DNA of 64,000 bases from Bolinopsis microptera (GCF_026151205.1 NC_087073.1:22886987-22950986); one strand, 5' to 3'; shown: positions 11,791-23,660, numbered from the stretch's first letter. A program made the numbers and translations. The notes: generated by a model from the letters alone, not told the origin.

Positions 11791-14700
11791 GGTCTACAGT
11801 GGTGCAGGTCTACAGTGGTGCAGGTCTACAGTGGTACAGGTCTACAGTGGTGCAGGTCTACAGTGGTGCAGGTACAGGTCTACAGTGGTGCAGGTCTACA
11901 GTGGTGCAGGTCTACAGTGGTACAGTTCTACAGTGGTGCAGGTCTACAGTGGTGCAGGTCAACAGTGGTGCAGGTCTACAGTGGTGCAGGTCTACAGTGG
12001 TACAGGTCTACAGTGGTGCAGGTCTACAGTGGTGCAGGTCTACAGTGGTGCAGGTCTACAGTGGTGCAGGTCTACAGTGGTGCAGGTCTACAGTGGTGCA
12101 GGTCTACAGTGGTGCAGGTCTACAGTGGTGCAGGGACAGGTCTACAGTGGTGCAGGTCTACAGTGGTGCAGGTCTACAGTGGTGCAGGGACAGTGGTGCA
12201 GGTCTACAGTGGTGCAGGTCTACAGTGGTGCAGGTCTACAGTGGTACAGGTCTACAGTGGTGCAGGTCTACAGTGGTGCAGGGACAGTGGTGCAGGTCTA
12301 CAGTGGTGCAGGTACAGTATAGGTCTACAGTGGTGCAGGTCTACAGTGGTACAGGTCTACAGTGGTGCAGGTCTACAGTGGTGCAGGTCTACAGTGGTGC
12401 AGGTCTACAGTGGTGCAGGTCTACAGTGGTGCAGGTCTACAGTGGTGCAGGTCTACAGTGGTGCAGGTCTACAGTGGTGCAGGTCTACAGTGGTGCAGGT
12501 CTACAGTGGTGCAGGTCTACAGTGGTGCAGGTCTACAGTGGTGCAGGTCTACAGTGGTGCAGGTCTACAGTGGTGCAGGTCTACAGTGGTGCAGGTCTAC
12601 AGTGGTGCAGGGACAGTGGTGCAGGTATACAGTGGTGCAGGTCTACAGTGGTGCAGGTCTACAGTGGTGCAGGTCTACAGTGGTGCAGGTCTACAGTGGA
12701 GCAGGTCTACAGTGGTGCAGGTCTACAGTGGTGCAGGTCTACAGTGGTGCAGGTCTACAGTGGTGCAGGTCTACAGTGGTGCAGGTCTACAGTGGTGCAG
12801 GTCTACAGTGGTGCAGGTCTACAGTGGTGCAGGTCTACAGTGGTGCAGGTCTACAGTGGTGCAGGTCTACAGTGGTGCAGGTCTACAGTGGTGCAGGTCT
12901 ACAGTGGTGCAGGTCTACAGTGGTGCAGGTCTACAGTGGTGCAGGTCTACAGTGGTGCAGGGACAGTGGTGCAGGTCTACAGTGGTGCAGGTCTACAGTG
13001 GTGCAGGTCTACAGTGGTGCAGGTCTACAGTGGTGCAGGTCTATAGTGGTGCAGGTCTACAGTGGTACAGGTCTACAGTGGTGCAGGTCTACAGTGGTGC
13101 AGGTCTATAGTGGTGCAGGTCTACAGTGGTGCAGGTCTACAGTGGTGCAGGTCTACAGTGGTGCAGGTCTACAGTGGTGCAGGTCTACAGTGGTGCAGGT
13201 CTACAGTGGTGCAGGTCTATAGTGGTGCAGGTCTACAGTGGTGCAGGTCTACAGTGGTGCAGGTCTATAGTGGTGCAGGTCTACAGTGGTGCAGGTCTAC
13301 AGTGGTGCAGGTCTACAGTGGTGCAGGTCTACAGTGGTGCAGGGACAGTGGTGCAGGTCTACAGTGGTGCAGGTCTACAGTGGTACAGGTCTACAGTGGT
13401 GCAGGTCTACAGTGGTGCAGGTCTATAGTGGTGCAGGTCTACAGTGGTGCAGGTCTATAGTGGTGCAGGTCTACAGTGGTGCAGGTCTACAGTGGTACAG
13501 GTCTACAGTGGTGCAGGTCTACAGTGGTGCAGGTCTACAGTGGTGCAGGGACAGTGGTGCAGGTATACAGTGGTGCAGGTCTACAGTGGTGCAGGTCTAC
13601 AGTGGTGCAGGTCTATAGTGGTGCAGGTCTACAGTGGTACAGGTCTACAGTGGTGCAGGTCTACAGTGGTGCAGGTCTACAGTGGTGCAGGGACAGTGGT
13701 GCAGGTATACAGTGGTGCAGGTCTACAGTGGTGCAGGTCTACAGTGGTGCAGGTCTACAGTGGTGCAGGTCTACAGTGGTGCAGGTCTACAGTGGTGCAG
13801 GTCTACAGTGGTGCAGGTCTACAGTGGTGCAGGTCTACAGTGGTGCAGGGACAGTGGTGCAGGGACAGTGGTGCAGGTCTACAGTGGTGCAGGTCTACAG
13901 TGGTGCAGGTCTACAGTGGTGCAGGTCTACAGTGGTGCAGGTCTACAGTGGTACAGGTCTACAGTGGTGCAGGTCTACAGTGGTGCAGGTCTACAGTGGT
14001 ACAGGTCTACAGTGGTGCAGGTCTACAGTGGTGCAGGGACAGTGGTGCAGGTATACAGTGGTGCAGGTCTACAGTGGTGCAGGTCTACAGTGGTGCAGGT
14101 CTACAGTGGTGCAGGTCTACAGTGGTGCAGGTCTACAGTGGTGCAGGTCTACAGTGGTGCAGGTCTACAGTGGTGCAGGTCTACAGTGGTGCAGGTCTAC
14201 AGTGGTGCAGGTCTACAGTGGTGCAGGTCTACAGTGGTACAGGTCTACAGTGGTGCAGGTCTACAGTGGTGCAGGTCTACAGTGGTGCAGGTCTACAGTG
14301 GTGCAGGTCTACAGTGGTGCAGGTCTACAGTGGTGCAGGGACAGTGGTGCAGGTCTACAGTGGTGCAGGTCTACAGTGGTGCAGGTCTACAGTGGTGCAG
14401 GTCTACAGTGGTGCAGGTCTACAGTGGTGCAGGTCTACAGTGGTGCAGGTCTACAGTGGTGCAGGTCTACAGTGGTGCAGGTCTACAGTGGTACAGGTCT
14501 ACAGTGGTGCAGGTCTACAGTGGTGCAGGTCTACAGTGGTGCAGGTCTACAGTGGTGCAGGTCTACAGTGGTGCAGGTCTACAGTGGTGCAGGGACAGTG
14601 GTGCAGGTCTACAGTGGTGCAGGTCTACAGTGGTGCAGGTCTACAGTGGTGCAGGTCTACAGTGGTGCAGGTCTACAGTGGTGCAGGTCTACAGTGGTGC

Positions 14701-15765
14701 AGGTCTACAGTGGTGCAGGTCTACAGTGGTGCAGGTCTACAGTGGTACAGGTCTACAGTGGTGCAGGTCTACAGTGGTGCAGGTCTACAGTGGTACAGGT
14801 CTACAGTGGTGCAGGTCTACAGTGGTGCAGGGACAGTGGTGCAGGTATACAGTGGTGCAGGTCTACAGTGGTGCAGGTCTACAGTGGTGCAGGTCTACAG
14901 TGGTGCAGGTCTACAGTGGTGCAGGTCTACAGTGGTGCAGGTCTACAGTGGTGCAGGTCTACAGTGGTGCAGGTCTACAGTGGTGCAGGTCTACAGTGGT
15001 GCAGGTCTACAGTGGTGCAGGTCTACAGTGGTACAGGTCTACAGTGGTGCAGGTCTACAGTGGTGCAGGTCTACAGTGGTGCAGGTCTACAGTGGTGCAG
15101 GTCTACAGTGGTGCAGGTCTACAGTGGTGCAGGGACAGTGGTGCAGGTCTACAGTGGTGCAGGTCTACAGTGGTGCAGGTCTACAGTGGTGCAGGTCTAC
15201 AGTGGTGCAGGTCTACAGTGGTGCAGGTCTACAGTGGTGCAGGTCTACAGTGGTGCAGGTCTACAGTGGTGCAGGTCTACAGTGGTGCAGGTCTACAGTG
15301 GTGCAGGGACAGTGGTGCAGGTCTACAGTGGTGCAGGTCTACAGTGGTACAGGTCTACAGTGGTGCAGGTCTACAGTGGTGCAGGTCTACAGTGGTGCAG
15401 GTCTACAGTGGTGCAGGTCTACAGTGGTGCAGGTCTACAGTGGTGCAGGGACAGTGGTGCAGGTCTACAGTGGTGCAGGTCTACAGTGGTGCAGGTCTAC
15501 AGTGGTGCAGGTCTACAGTGGTGCAGGTCTACAGTGGTGCAGGTCTACAGTGGTGCAGGTCTACAGTGGTGCAGGTCTACAGTGGTGCAGGTCTACAGTG
15601 GTGCAGGTCTACAGTGGTGCAGGTCTACAGTGGTGCAGGTCTACAGTGGTGCAGGTCTACAGTGGTGCAGGTCTACAGTGGTGCAGGTCTACAGTGGTGC
15701 AGGTCTACAGTGGTGCAGGTCTACAGTGGTGCAGGTCTACAGTGGTACAGGTCTACAGTGGTGCA
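11791..15765. repeat. Giant 16-bp minisatellite, about 248 copies
   Basis: The unit is GGTCTACAGTGGTGCA, repeated over nearly 4 kb with very few substitutions (GGTGCA to GGTACA, TCTACA to TCTATA) and a recurrent 14-bp short unit, GGGACAGTGGTGCA. The variant GGTATACAG recurs near 12624, 13561, 13704, 14050 and 14844, suggesting block duplication inside the array. Because 16 is not a multiple of 3, all forward frames stay open and produce artefactual frames of up to 807 codons rich in VYSGAGLQWC; these are not genes. It lies in sema intron 3. Confidence 0.97.
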
Positions 15766-16167
15766 AGTGCAGGGGTACTATACAGGGACAGGGGGCACGG
15801 GGGGCTAACTTTGTTACATACAGTAAATACAGGGTGTACGTCTGGACTCTGGAAACATTTCAAATAGAGTTAACCCCATGTAGCAGCTTGTTCACATAAA
15901 CCAGACTACCAAACCAGTTGTTTACTGACTACTACTACCTTATATGGGCATCACGTGCTAATTATTACATAACACAGTTTGGGGGGACTAATTTGACCAA
16001 AAGTTGTCGAATAAATGGGATTTTCATCATTTTTCGGCTAAATAGAAAAAAAACGAAAAACAAATGTTTCTCATAAAATTTTCATTTAGCTCTACTTACT
16101 AATTAAAGAACGGCAAACACAATGGTTATCTTTATTTTCATCATCACTCAAGTTCACTGTAGTAGTT
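15766..16167. other. Spacer between the 16-bp and 34-bp arrays
   Basis: Contains one direct copy of CCTTATATGGGCATCACGTG at 15938-15957 and otherwise nothing recognised. Confidence 0.6.
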
Positions 16168-16880
16168 ACGTTCTATGGGCATCACGTTACTACTACAGTT
16201 CACCTTATATGAGCATCACGTGACTACTACAGTTCACCTTGTATGGGCATCACGTGACTACTACAGTTCACCTTATATGGGCATCACGTGACTACTACAG
16301 TTCACCTTATATGGGCATCACGTGACTACTACAGTTCACCTTATATGAGCATCACGTGACTACTACAGTTCACCTTATATGAGCATCACGTGACTACTAC
16401 AGTTCACCTTATATGGGCATCACGTGACTACTACAGTTCACCTTATATGGGCATCACGTGACTACTACAGTTCACCTTATATGGGCATCACGTGACTACT
16501 ACAGTTCACCTTATATGGGCATCACGTGACTACTACAGTTCACCTTATATGGGCATCACGTGACTACTACAGTTCACCTTATATGAGCATCACGTGACTA
16601 CTACAGTTCACCTTATATGGGCATCACGTGACTACTACAGTTCACCTTATATGGGCATCACGTGACTACTACAGTTCACCTTATATGGGCATCACGTGAC
16701 TACTACAGTTCACCTTATATGGGCATCACGTGACTACTACAGTTCACCTTATATGGGCATCACGTGACTACTACAGTTCACCTTATATGGGCATCACGTG
16801 ACTACTACAGTTCACCTTATATGGGCATCACGTGACTACTACAGTTCACCTTATATGGGCATCACGTGACTACTACAGTT
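16168..16880. repeat. 34-bp minisatellite with CArG and E-box motifs, about 20 copies
   Basis: The unit contains CCTTATATGGGCATCACGTG followed by ACTACTACAGTTCA, period 34 bp. Each unit carries CCTTATATGG, which fits the SRF CArG consensus CC(A/T)6GG, and the E-box CACGTG four bases later. A few copies read ATGAGCAT and lose the last CArG base. Binding is inference only. Confidence 0.95.
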
Positions 16881-17160
16881 GTAGCTGTTATAGTTGTAGC
16901 TGTTATAGTTTGAGTAAGAATTAAACAATTTCCACCCTTAAATAAAATGGATAAACCTCTCAATTCCCGCTAAAATCAAAAGATATATTTTGTGGTGAAC
17001 TTGAGCCGTGTAAATGTGAGGACAGAAGAATTACGCAGCTTAATTAAGAGAGAGGGTACTAGAGAGGGAGCTGCTAGCTGGTTACATAAGGGAAGTTGGT
17101 CGTTTAGCTCCGGACAGCACGGTCCCTTTTTTGTAATAACAGCTCCTCAACTTCACATTA
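16881..17160. other. Intronic spacer
   Basis: A forward open frame (16992-17201) starts here, but it has no recognisable family and runs into a palindrome, so it is not called as a gene. Nothing else was recognised. Confidence 0.4.
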
Positions 17161-17371
17161 CCAAAACGGCTACTAACCGGCACTTAAAAAGTGGTCACTA
17201 GCCGGCTACTAACCGGCTACTAACCGGCTAGTAGCCACCAAGTGGCTACTAACTCAGCTAATAGCCGGCTAGTGACCGCCTAGTAGCCGGTTAGTAGCCA
17301 CTTGGTGGCTACTAGCCGGTTAGTAGCCGGCTAGTGACCGCTTTTCAAGTGCCGGCTAGTAGCCGGTTTGG
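17161..17371. repeat. Long imperfect palindrome (foldback)
   Basis: The left half starts CCAAAACGGCTACTAACCGG and the right half ends with its near reverse complement, CCGGCTAGTAGCCGGTTTGG. Inside, GGCTACTAACCGG and CTAGTAGCCACCAAGTGG occur in both orientations. The approximately 210-bp region could fold into a branched hairpin. No target duplication was identified. Confidence 0.8.
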
Positions 17372-17505
17372 GACCTAGAGAAAGTAGGTCTGCTTTAGAG
17401 CTCAGCTTATAGCCGGCTAGTGACCGCCTAGTATGTTCGCAGTATGTTAGTTACAACTTAAATCCGGTAATCAGAAGTCAGTGCAGTATACAATAAACAA
17501 TGTAT

Positions 17506-19433
17506 ATAAACCAATCAATCAGAGCACAATATTAACACCACGTGACATAAACCAATCAATCAGAGCACAATATTAACACCACGTGACATAAACCAACCAA
17601 TCAGAGCACAGTATTCACACCACGTGACACAAACCAACCAATCAGAGCACAGTATTCACACCACGTGACATAAACCAACCAATAAGAGCACAGTATTCAC
17701 ACCACGTGACACAAACCAACCAATCAGAACACAGTATTCACACCACGTGACACAAACCAACCAAAAAGAGCACAGTATTCACACCACGTGACACAAACCA
17801 ACCAATCAGAGCACAGTATTCACACCACGTGACACAAACCAACCAATCAGAACACAGTATTCACACCACGTGACACAAACCAACCAAAAAGAGCACAGTA
17901 TTCACACCACGTGACACAAACCAACCAATCAGAGCACAGTATTCACACCACGTGACACAAACCAACCAATCAGAACACAGTATTCACACCACGTGACACA
18001 AACCAACCAATCAGAGCACAGTATTCACACCACGTGACACAAACCAACCAATCAGAGCACAGTATTCACACCACGTGACACAAACCAACCAATCAGAGCA
18101 CAGTATCCACACCACGTGACACAAACCAACCAATCAGAACACAGTATCCACACCACGTGACACAAACCAACCAATCAGAACACAGTATCCACACCACGTG
18201 ACACAAACCAACCAATCAGAGCACAGTATCCACACCACGTGACACAAACCAACCAATCAGAGCACAGTATCCACACCACGTGACACAAACCAACCAATCA
18301 GAACACAGTATCCACACCACGTGACACAAACCAACCAATCAGAGCACAGTATCCACACCACGTGACACAAACCAACCAATCAGAGCACAGTATCCACACC
18401 ACGTGACACAAACCAACCAATCAGAGCACAGTATCCACACCACGTGACACAAACCAACCAATCAGAACACAGTATCCACACCACGTGACACAAACCAACC
18501 AATCAGAGCACAGTATCCACACCACGTGACACAAACCAACCAATCAGAACACAGTATCCACACCACGTGACACAAACCAACCAATCAGAACACAGTATCC
18601 ACACCACGTGACACAAACCAACCAATCAGAGCACAGTATCCACACCACGTGACACAAACCAACCAATCAGAACACAGTATCCACACCACGTGACACAAAC
18701 CAACCAATCAGAACACAGTATCCACACCACGTGACACAAACCAACCAATCAGAGCACAGTATCCACACCACGTGACACAAACCAACCAATCAGAACACAG
18801 TATCCACACCACGTGACACAAACCAACCAATCAGAACACAGTATCCACACCACGTGACACAAACCAACCAATCAGAACACAGTATCCACACCACGTGACA
18901 CAAACCAACCAATCAGAGCACAGTATCCACACCACGTGACACAAACCAACCAATCAGAGCACAGTATTCACACCACGTGACACAAACCAACCAATCAGAG
19001 CACAGTATCCACACCACGTGACATTAACCAACCAATCAGAGCACAGTATTCACACCACGTGACACAAACCAACCAATCAGAGCACAGTATCCACACCACG
19101 TGACACAAACCAACCAATCAGAACACAGTATCCACACCACGTGACACAAACCAACCAATCAGAACACAGTATCCACACCACGTGACACAAACCAACCAAT
19201 CAGAGCACAGTATCCACACCACGTGACACAAACCAACCAATCAGAACACAGTATCCACACCACGTGACACAAACCAACCAATCAGAACACAGTATCCACA
19301 CCACGTGACACAAACCAACCAATCAGAGCACAGTATCCACACCACGTGACACAAACCAACCAATCAGAACACAGTATCCACACCACGTGACACAAACCAA
19401 CCAATCAGAACACAGTATCCACACCACGTGACA
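17506..19433. repeat. 41-bp minisatellite with CCAAT box and E-box, about 47 copies
   Basis: The unit reads ACCAATCAGAGCACAGTATC continuing CACACCACGTGACACAAACCA. Every copy carries CCACGTGAC (E-box) and most carry CCAATCAG (NF-Y-type CCAAT box); a few have CCAAAAAG instead. Divergent copies cluster at the left end (17506-17700), and homogenised ones to the right. It lies in sema intron 3. Confidence 0.96.
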
Positions 19434-19455
19434 TTACCCGAGCCCCGTGCGTGAT

Positions 19456-19539
19456 CATCACGCAGCTTTCTGAGTGGTTAATATATTATAACTACTAACT
19501 ACTGTACTAATATATATTATATAAGAAAGCTGCGTGATG
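19456..19539. repeat. Perfect 16-bp inverted repeat with AT-rich loop
   Basis: CATCACGCAGCTTTCT (19456-19471) is repeated exactly in inverse as AGAAAGCTGCGTGATG (19524-19539), with a 52-bp loop made mostly of A and T. It could be a small foldback element end or a hairpin in the intron transcript; no further support for either. Confidence 0.7.
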
Positions 19540-19826
19540 TTATATATAATTATAACTTGGCAATGTTAAAATTGATAAAATTACAACCTGACACTCTTTT
19601 AGGAGACTATTAAATTGTTAAACGAAATCCTACAAATGTTGTTTAAGGGGGCCGGGGGGGGGGGGGCCTTAACTCACCCTGCAGGATTACACAGTACCTA
19701 GTAACTTAGCTAATTATTTCTAACAACTTCACTACTCCTGCTTCCACCCCCAGGGAGAAAGAGTGTTTAATTAGTGAATAATTAGTAGGTGATTCTAATG
19801 AACCAATGAGAGCTGAGTAAACCCAC

Positions 19827-19884
19827 CTCGTCTGGGAAATAGCCGACTGTTTCCTGCGTGAAGTCCAGGTAGTAGAGTGCGTTC
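19827..19884 (-). CDS. Sema-domain gene, exon 3
   Basis: A 58-nt exon bounded on the minus strand by the acceptor CACCATTTCAG and the donor GTGGGTTT. Its first base completes a Lys codon begun in exon 2, then reads NALYYLDFTQETVGYFPDE in phase 0 at the end. With exon 2 this makes KLVVGAKNALYYLDF, the characteristic first-blade signature of sema domains (x-L-(Y/F)-V-G-A-(K/R)-N-x-L-(Y/F)-x-L-D). The 13 bases around the acceptor recur in the adjacent poly-G array. Confidence 0.75.
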
Positions 19885-19931
19885 CTGAAATGGTGTTACT
19901 ATGGTAACTAGTTGTGTAACTATGGTAACTA

Positions 19932-20396
19932 GTTCCTGAAATGGGAACATATTACCTCACACCATACATTAGAAGGGGGGTCAAGGTTCCTGAAATGGGA
20001 ACATATTACCTCACACCATACACTAGTATAGAAGGGGGGGGGGGGGTCAAGGTTCCTGAAATGGGAACATATTACCTCACACCATACACTAGTATAGAAG
20101 GGGGGGGGGGGGGGGTCAAGGTCCCTGAAATGGGAACATATTACCTCACACCATACACTAGTATAGAAGGGGGGGGGGGGGGGGTCAAGGTCCCTGAAAT
20201 GGGAACATATTACCTCACACCATACACTAGTATAGAAGGGGGGGTCAAGGTTCCTGAAATGGGAACATATTACCTCACACCATACACTAGTATAGAAGGG
20301 GGGGTCAAGGTTCCTGAAATGGGAACATATTACCTCACACCATACACTAGTATAGAAGGGGGGGGGGGGGGGGGGGGGGGGGGGGTCAAGGTCCCT
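19932..20396. repeat. Tandem array with poly-G linkers carrying a copied splice acceptor
   Basis: Seven to eight units, GTTCCTGAAATGGGAACATA then TTACCTCACACCATACACTA plus a run of 6 to 29 G. On the minus strand each unit contains CCATTTCAGGAAC, or a close variant, the same 13-mer that spans the true exon 3 acceptor at 19884. The open frame with a GGGG-rich product is translated repeat. Confidence 0.9.
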
Positions 20397-22065
20397 GAAG
20401 GAGTTGTAATGTTATCCTGCATTTAGTATTGCTAGATAAGCTCCACACATTATAACAATGTATTGTAGAAATGTTACCCTCCACAAAACCCATTCATACG
20501 AAACTAGTGGGATTTAAAGAGGGAGCTGCATGGGATTTAATAAATGTGTTATAATGTGATATAATGTATTATATATACTGTGTTAATATACGTATCCAGT
20601 ATCTTATAGCGATGGATTTCACTTGAAATAAGAAAGGGGGAGCCAGTATTAGTAGTACGATAATATGTATAAGTTATTTCTAATAGTAGTAGTATATATT
20701 ATAGTTATTTGTAATAACTATTATACTGTAGATTATATTAATTGCCATTGCTTGCTACTGATAGCAAGTGATGTGTATTAAAGTAAGGTGTAATATATGA
20801 TCTACATGATCCTTTCCTGCACCTATTTCATGAAATATACCTCTATTAGAATTCAAGTCGATTAGAATACGATACGATGTTATTTTATCATTATAAAAAT
20901 GTCGATAAATAAACCTATGTGTATCAGTATTACATTATGTATTTTGCCAGTAAAGAGCAAAAAGAGTTATAATATTTGTTGTAACGAAATTAACCTAATT
21001 TTTACCATGCGATGTTTAAATTGTACCACTGTTAATATATTACTGGTGGGTGGTTGTAACAGTGCTTAAGCTGGTATTATTTGTTCAGATATCATCAAGA
21101 GTCTGTGACAAAGTAAACTTGTTTGCGCCTTCTGTGTTTTATTTGCTTATAACTATGTGATATGTTTACAATTCTCAACACATCCAAGTCATCAAATGAT
21201 GCTACACTACTCAGCATTCCTTGTCAGGGTGCCCTAAACATTCCTCATATATTTTTCTTAAATATGTGACAGAATTAACCAGGGGGCACCAGTTATATGT
21301 TATAATGTAAGTAATGGTATCCATTCCATCAGCCGGCAGCAAAGGATCCATATTCAATATTCACAGTGTCACATAGTGTCACATAGTGTCATATATTCCA
21401 TATTCACAGTGTCACGATGTAAACATTTCCATTATGACGTGACTAAATTTGCCTAGAGGATGAGATGAATATCCTAACAATCAAGGGTTTATACAATTTT
21501 TAGAGTGACAATTTTAGTGGTACACTGTACACTGTACAGTGGGGGGGGGGGGGGGGGGGTACAGTGTACCACTACTCACAGTGTACAGTGTACCACTACT
21601 CACTAAATATATATTTATTAAACCAAACAGTATATCATTACCAGTCTGCAAACAGGATGTCACATTGGCACCTTCTGCAGGTCTGGTGTTACCAAATAAC
21701 AGTAGCTAATAATAGTGAGGTATCACACATAACAAAGTAATGGGGTAGGAATACAAATCTAAAATCTTAAGTTACAACAGTAACTGTTAAAATAATAACA
21801 ATATCATAAGATTAATATAATTTACTAAAAAGAAAAAGAAAGATTTTGAGAATAATTATTTTGTTTACAGTCCCCTTGTTGAAGCTTGGGCCACTTTGCG
21901 CTCGTTGTTGCGCGAGAAGACTCGAAGAAACTAAAGTGTTACTGTTACTGTTAGCAAATACAAAATGAACTGGTACAAGATAGCGTCACATATTCAATAT
22001 TCGCAAGATAGCGCTAGTGAGGTAGCGAGATTATCAAATATTTATATAATATATAGAGTACTTAC
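20397..22065. other. Sema intron 2, unique AT-rich sequence
   Basis: No exon was recognised. A hairpin with 13-bp arms, GTGGTACACTGTA at 21517-21529 and its inverse at 21560-21572, encloses a loop with a 19-G run. CACATAGTGT repeats lie near 21366-21400. Confidence 0.5.
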
Positions 22066-22153
22066 TTAGCTCCTACAACCAGCTTCCCGTCCACCATGAT
22101 TACAGAACTGAAGTTAGCTCCAGGTTGGCTGAAGAACTTACACTGAGGGCAAT
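22066..22153 (-). CDS. Sema-domain gene, exon 2
   Basis: An 88-nt exon with the acceptor AATCACTTCAG and the consensus donor GTAAGTAC. It completes the Asp codon begun in exon 1, reads CPQCKFFSQPGANFSSVIMV then DGKLVVGA, and leaves two bases (AA) for exon 3. N-F-S is a possible N-glycosylation site, as expected for a secreted or membrane ectodomain. The two closely spaced cysteines precede the sema beta-propeller. Confidence 0.72.
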
Positions 22154-22214
22154 CTGAAGTGATTGGTGTTAGTCGTTAGAAATAGGAGCTTTATTATAAT
22201 CAATATCTAAAATA

Positions 22215-22383
22215 ATCCCTCCCCCCTCCCTCCCTCCCTCCCTCCCTCCCTCCCTCCCTCCCTCCCTCCCTCCCTCCCTCCCTCCCTCCCTCCCTCCCTC
22301 CCTCCCTCCCTCCCTCCCTCCCTCCCTCCCTCCCTCCCTCCCTCCCTCCCTCCCTCCCTCCCTTCCTCCCTCCCTCCCTCCCT
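22215..22383. repeat. (CCCT)n microsatellite
   Basis: About 170 bp of tetranucleotide repeat with rare interruptions, in sema intron 1; a homopyrimidine tract. Confidence 0.97.
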
Positions 22384-22540
22384 ATAAGTACTAACTATTT
22401 TGCAAATGTTGTTAATGTCTAGGTTCGAGGCTGAGTGAGGGATTAAATTAAACTAATTGAGACGTGATTATTACAAACTAGTGTGTGCCTACTTCACTTA
22501 TTGCAAATACCTAACACTGACTATATACACTCTGTTTATA

Positions 22541-22870
22541 ACACTACTACTAACACTACTACTAACACTACTACTAACACTACTACTAACACTACTACTA
22601 ACACTACTACTAACACTATGAGGGTGCAGTTGATGCATGAACCATGTCGACCATAAGGGGGGGGGGGGGCTATCCTCTCCGTCCCATTGGAGAGGGGGGG
22701 GGGGGCTTTCCTCTCCGTCCCACTGGTAACGCTATTCACTCCAGAATAGAGATTAAAGGTTTCACAGCTTGATACAAGGTGTGGGCCACTAATTAGGAGT
22801 CAATTAGCGGCCCACTCAGCTAGCTCTCTGTACAGTCCTCTCTTCCCAATCTTACTTGAACACCACTAAC
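22541..22870. repeat. 12-bp ACTACTACTAAC array and G-rich duplications
   Basis: Six to seven copies of ACTACTACTAAC (22541-22618) are followed by two copies of a G-run plus TTTCCTCTCCGTCCCA-like block (22657-22725). The minus-strand frame reading VVLVVVL is translated repeat. A C17 run follows at 22871-22887. Confidence 0.85.
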
Positions 22871-23110
22871 CCCCCCCCCCCCCCCCCATTAATGGGGCGA
22901 CATCTCTAGCCTTGAGGGCTGATTATTTTAATCTGGTGTGCCCTAATTGCAGTAGTAAACCCCCAACTGTGACTGTGTAAAAGCAATCCTATCAGTCGGT
23001 ACTGAGCACTGTATAATATAGTATATCCTCTCTCAATATTATACATGTTAATGGTAATGAATTTTGATTAATATACACTGGAGCTGGTAGAGTTGTGTGT
23101 ACAGTAAGAG

Positions 23111-23660
23111 CGGACGTTAAGGGGGGAGTGTAGTGAGGTACCTACTCTCTAGTCCCATCTCCCTCCCTCCCTCCCTCCCTCCCGGACGTTAAGGGGGGAG
23201 TGTAGTGAGGTACCTACTCTCTAGTTCCATCTTACTCCCTCCCTCCCTCCCTCCCTCCCTCCCTCCCTCCCTCCCTCCCTCCCTCCCTCCCTCCCTCCCT
23301 CCCTCCCTCCCTCCCTCCCTCCCTCCCTCCCTCCCTCCCTCCCTCCCTCCCTCCCTCCCTCCCTCCCTCCCTCCCTCCCTCCCTCCCTCCCTCCCTCCCT
23401 CCCTCCCTCCCTCCCTCCCTCCCTCCCTCCCTCCCTCCCTCCCTCCCTCCCTCCCTCCCTCCCTCCCTCCCTCCCTCCCTCCCTCCCTCCCTCCCTCCCT
23501 CCCTCCCTCCCTCCCTCCCTCCCTCCCTCCCTCCCTCCCTCCCTCCCTCCCTCCCTCCCTCCCTCCCTCCCTCCCTCCCTCCCTCCCTCCCTCCCTCCCT
23601 CCCTCCCTCCCTCCCTCCCTCCCTCCCTCCCTCCCTCCCTCCCTCCCTCCCTCCCTCCCT
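23111..23660. repeat. Long (CCCT)n tract with duplicated flank
   Basis: A 425-bp uninterrupted CCCT tract (23236-23660) is preceded by two copies of a 56-bp flank that starts CGGACGTTAAGGGGGGAGTG (23112 and 23184), each followed by CCCT repeats. The flank was therefore duplicated together with the microsatellite. The open frames on both strands (REGG and LPPS) are artefacts. Confidence 0.96.

Noticed and set aside
11799-15899. Very long forward open frames (up to 807 codons) rich in VYSGAGLQWCRST
   Set aside because: Pure translation of the 16-bp minisatellite; the same peptide appears in all three frames because 16 is not divisible by 3.
22421-22445. GGTTCGAGGC as a possible tRNA or SINE B box
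   Set aside because: No A box at the required distance and no cloverleaf could be drawn.
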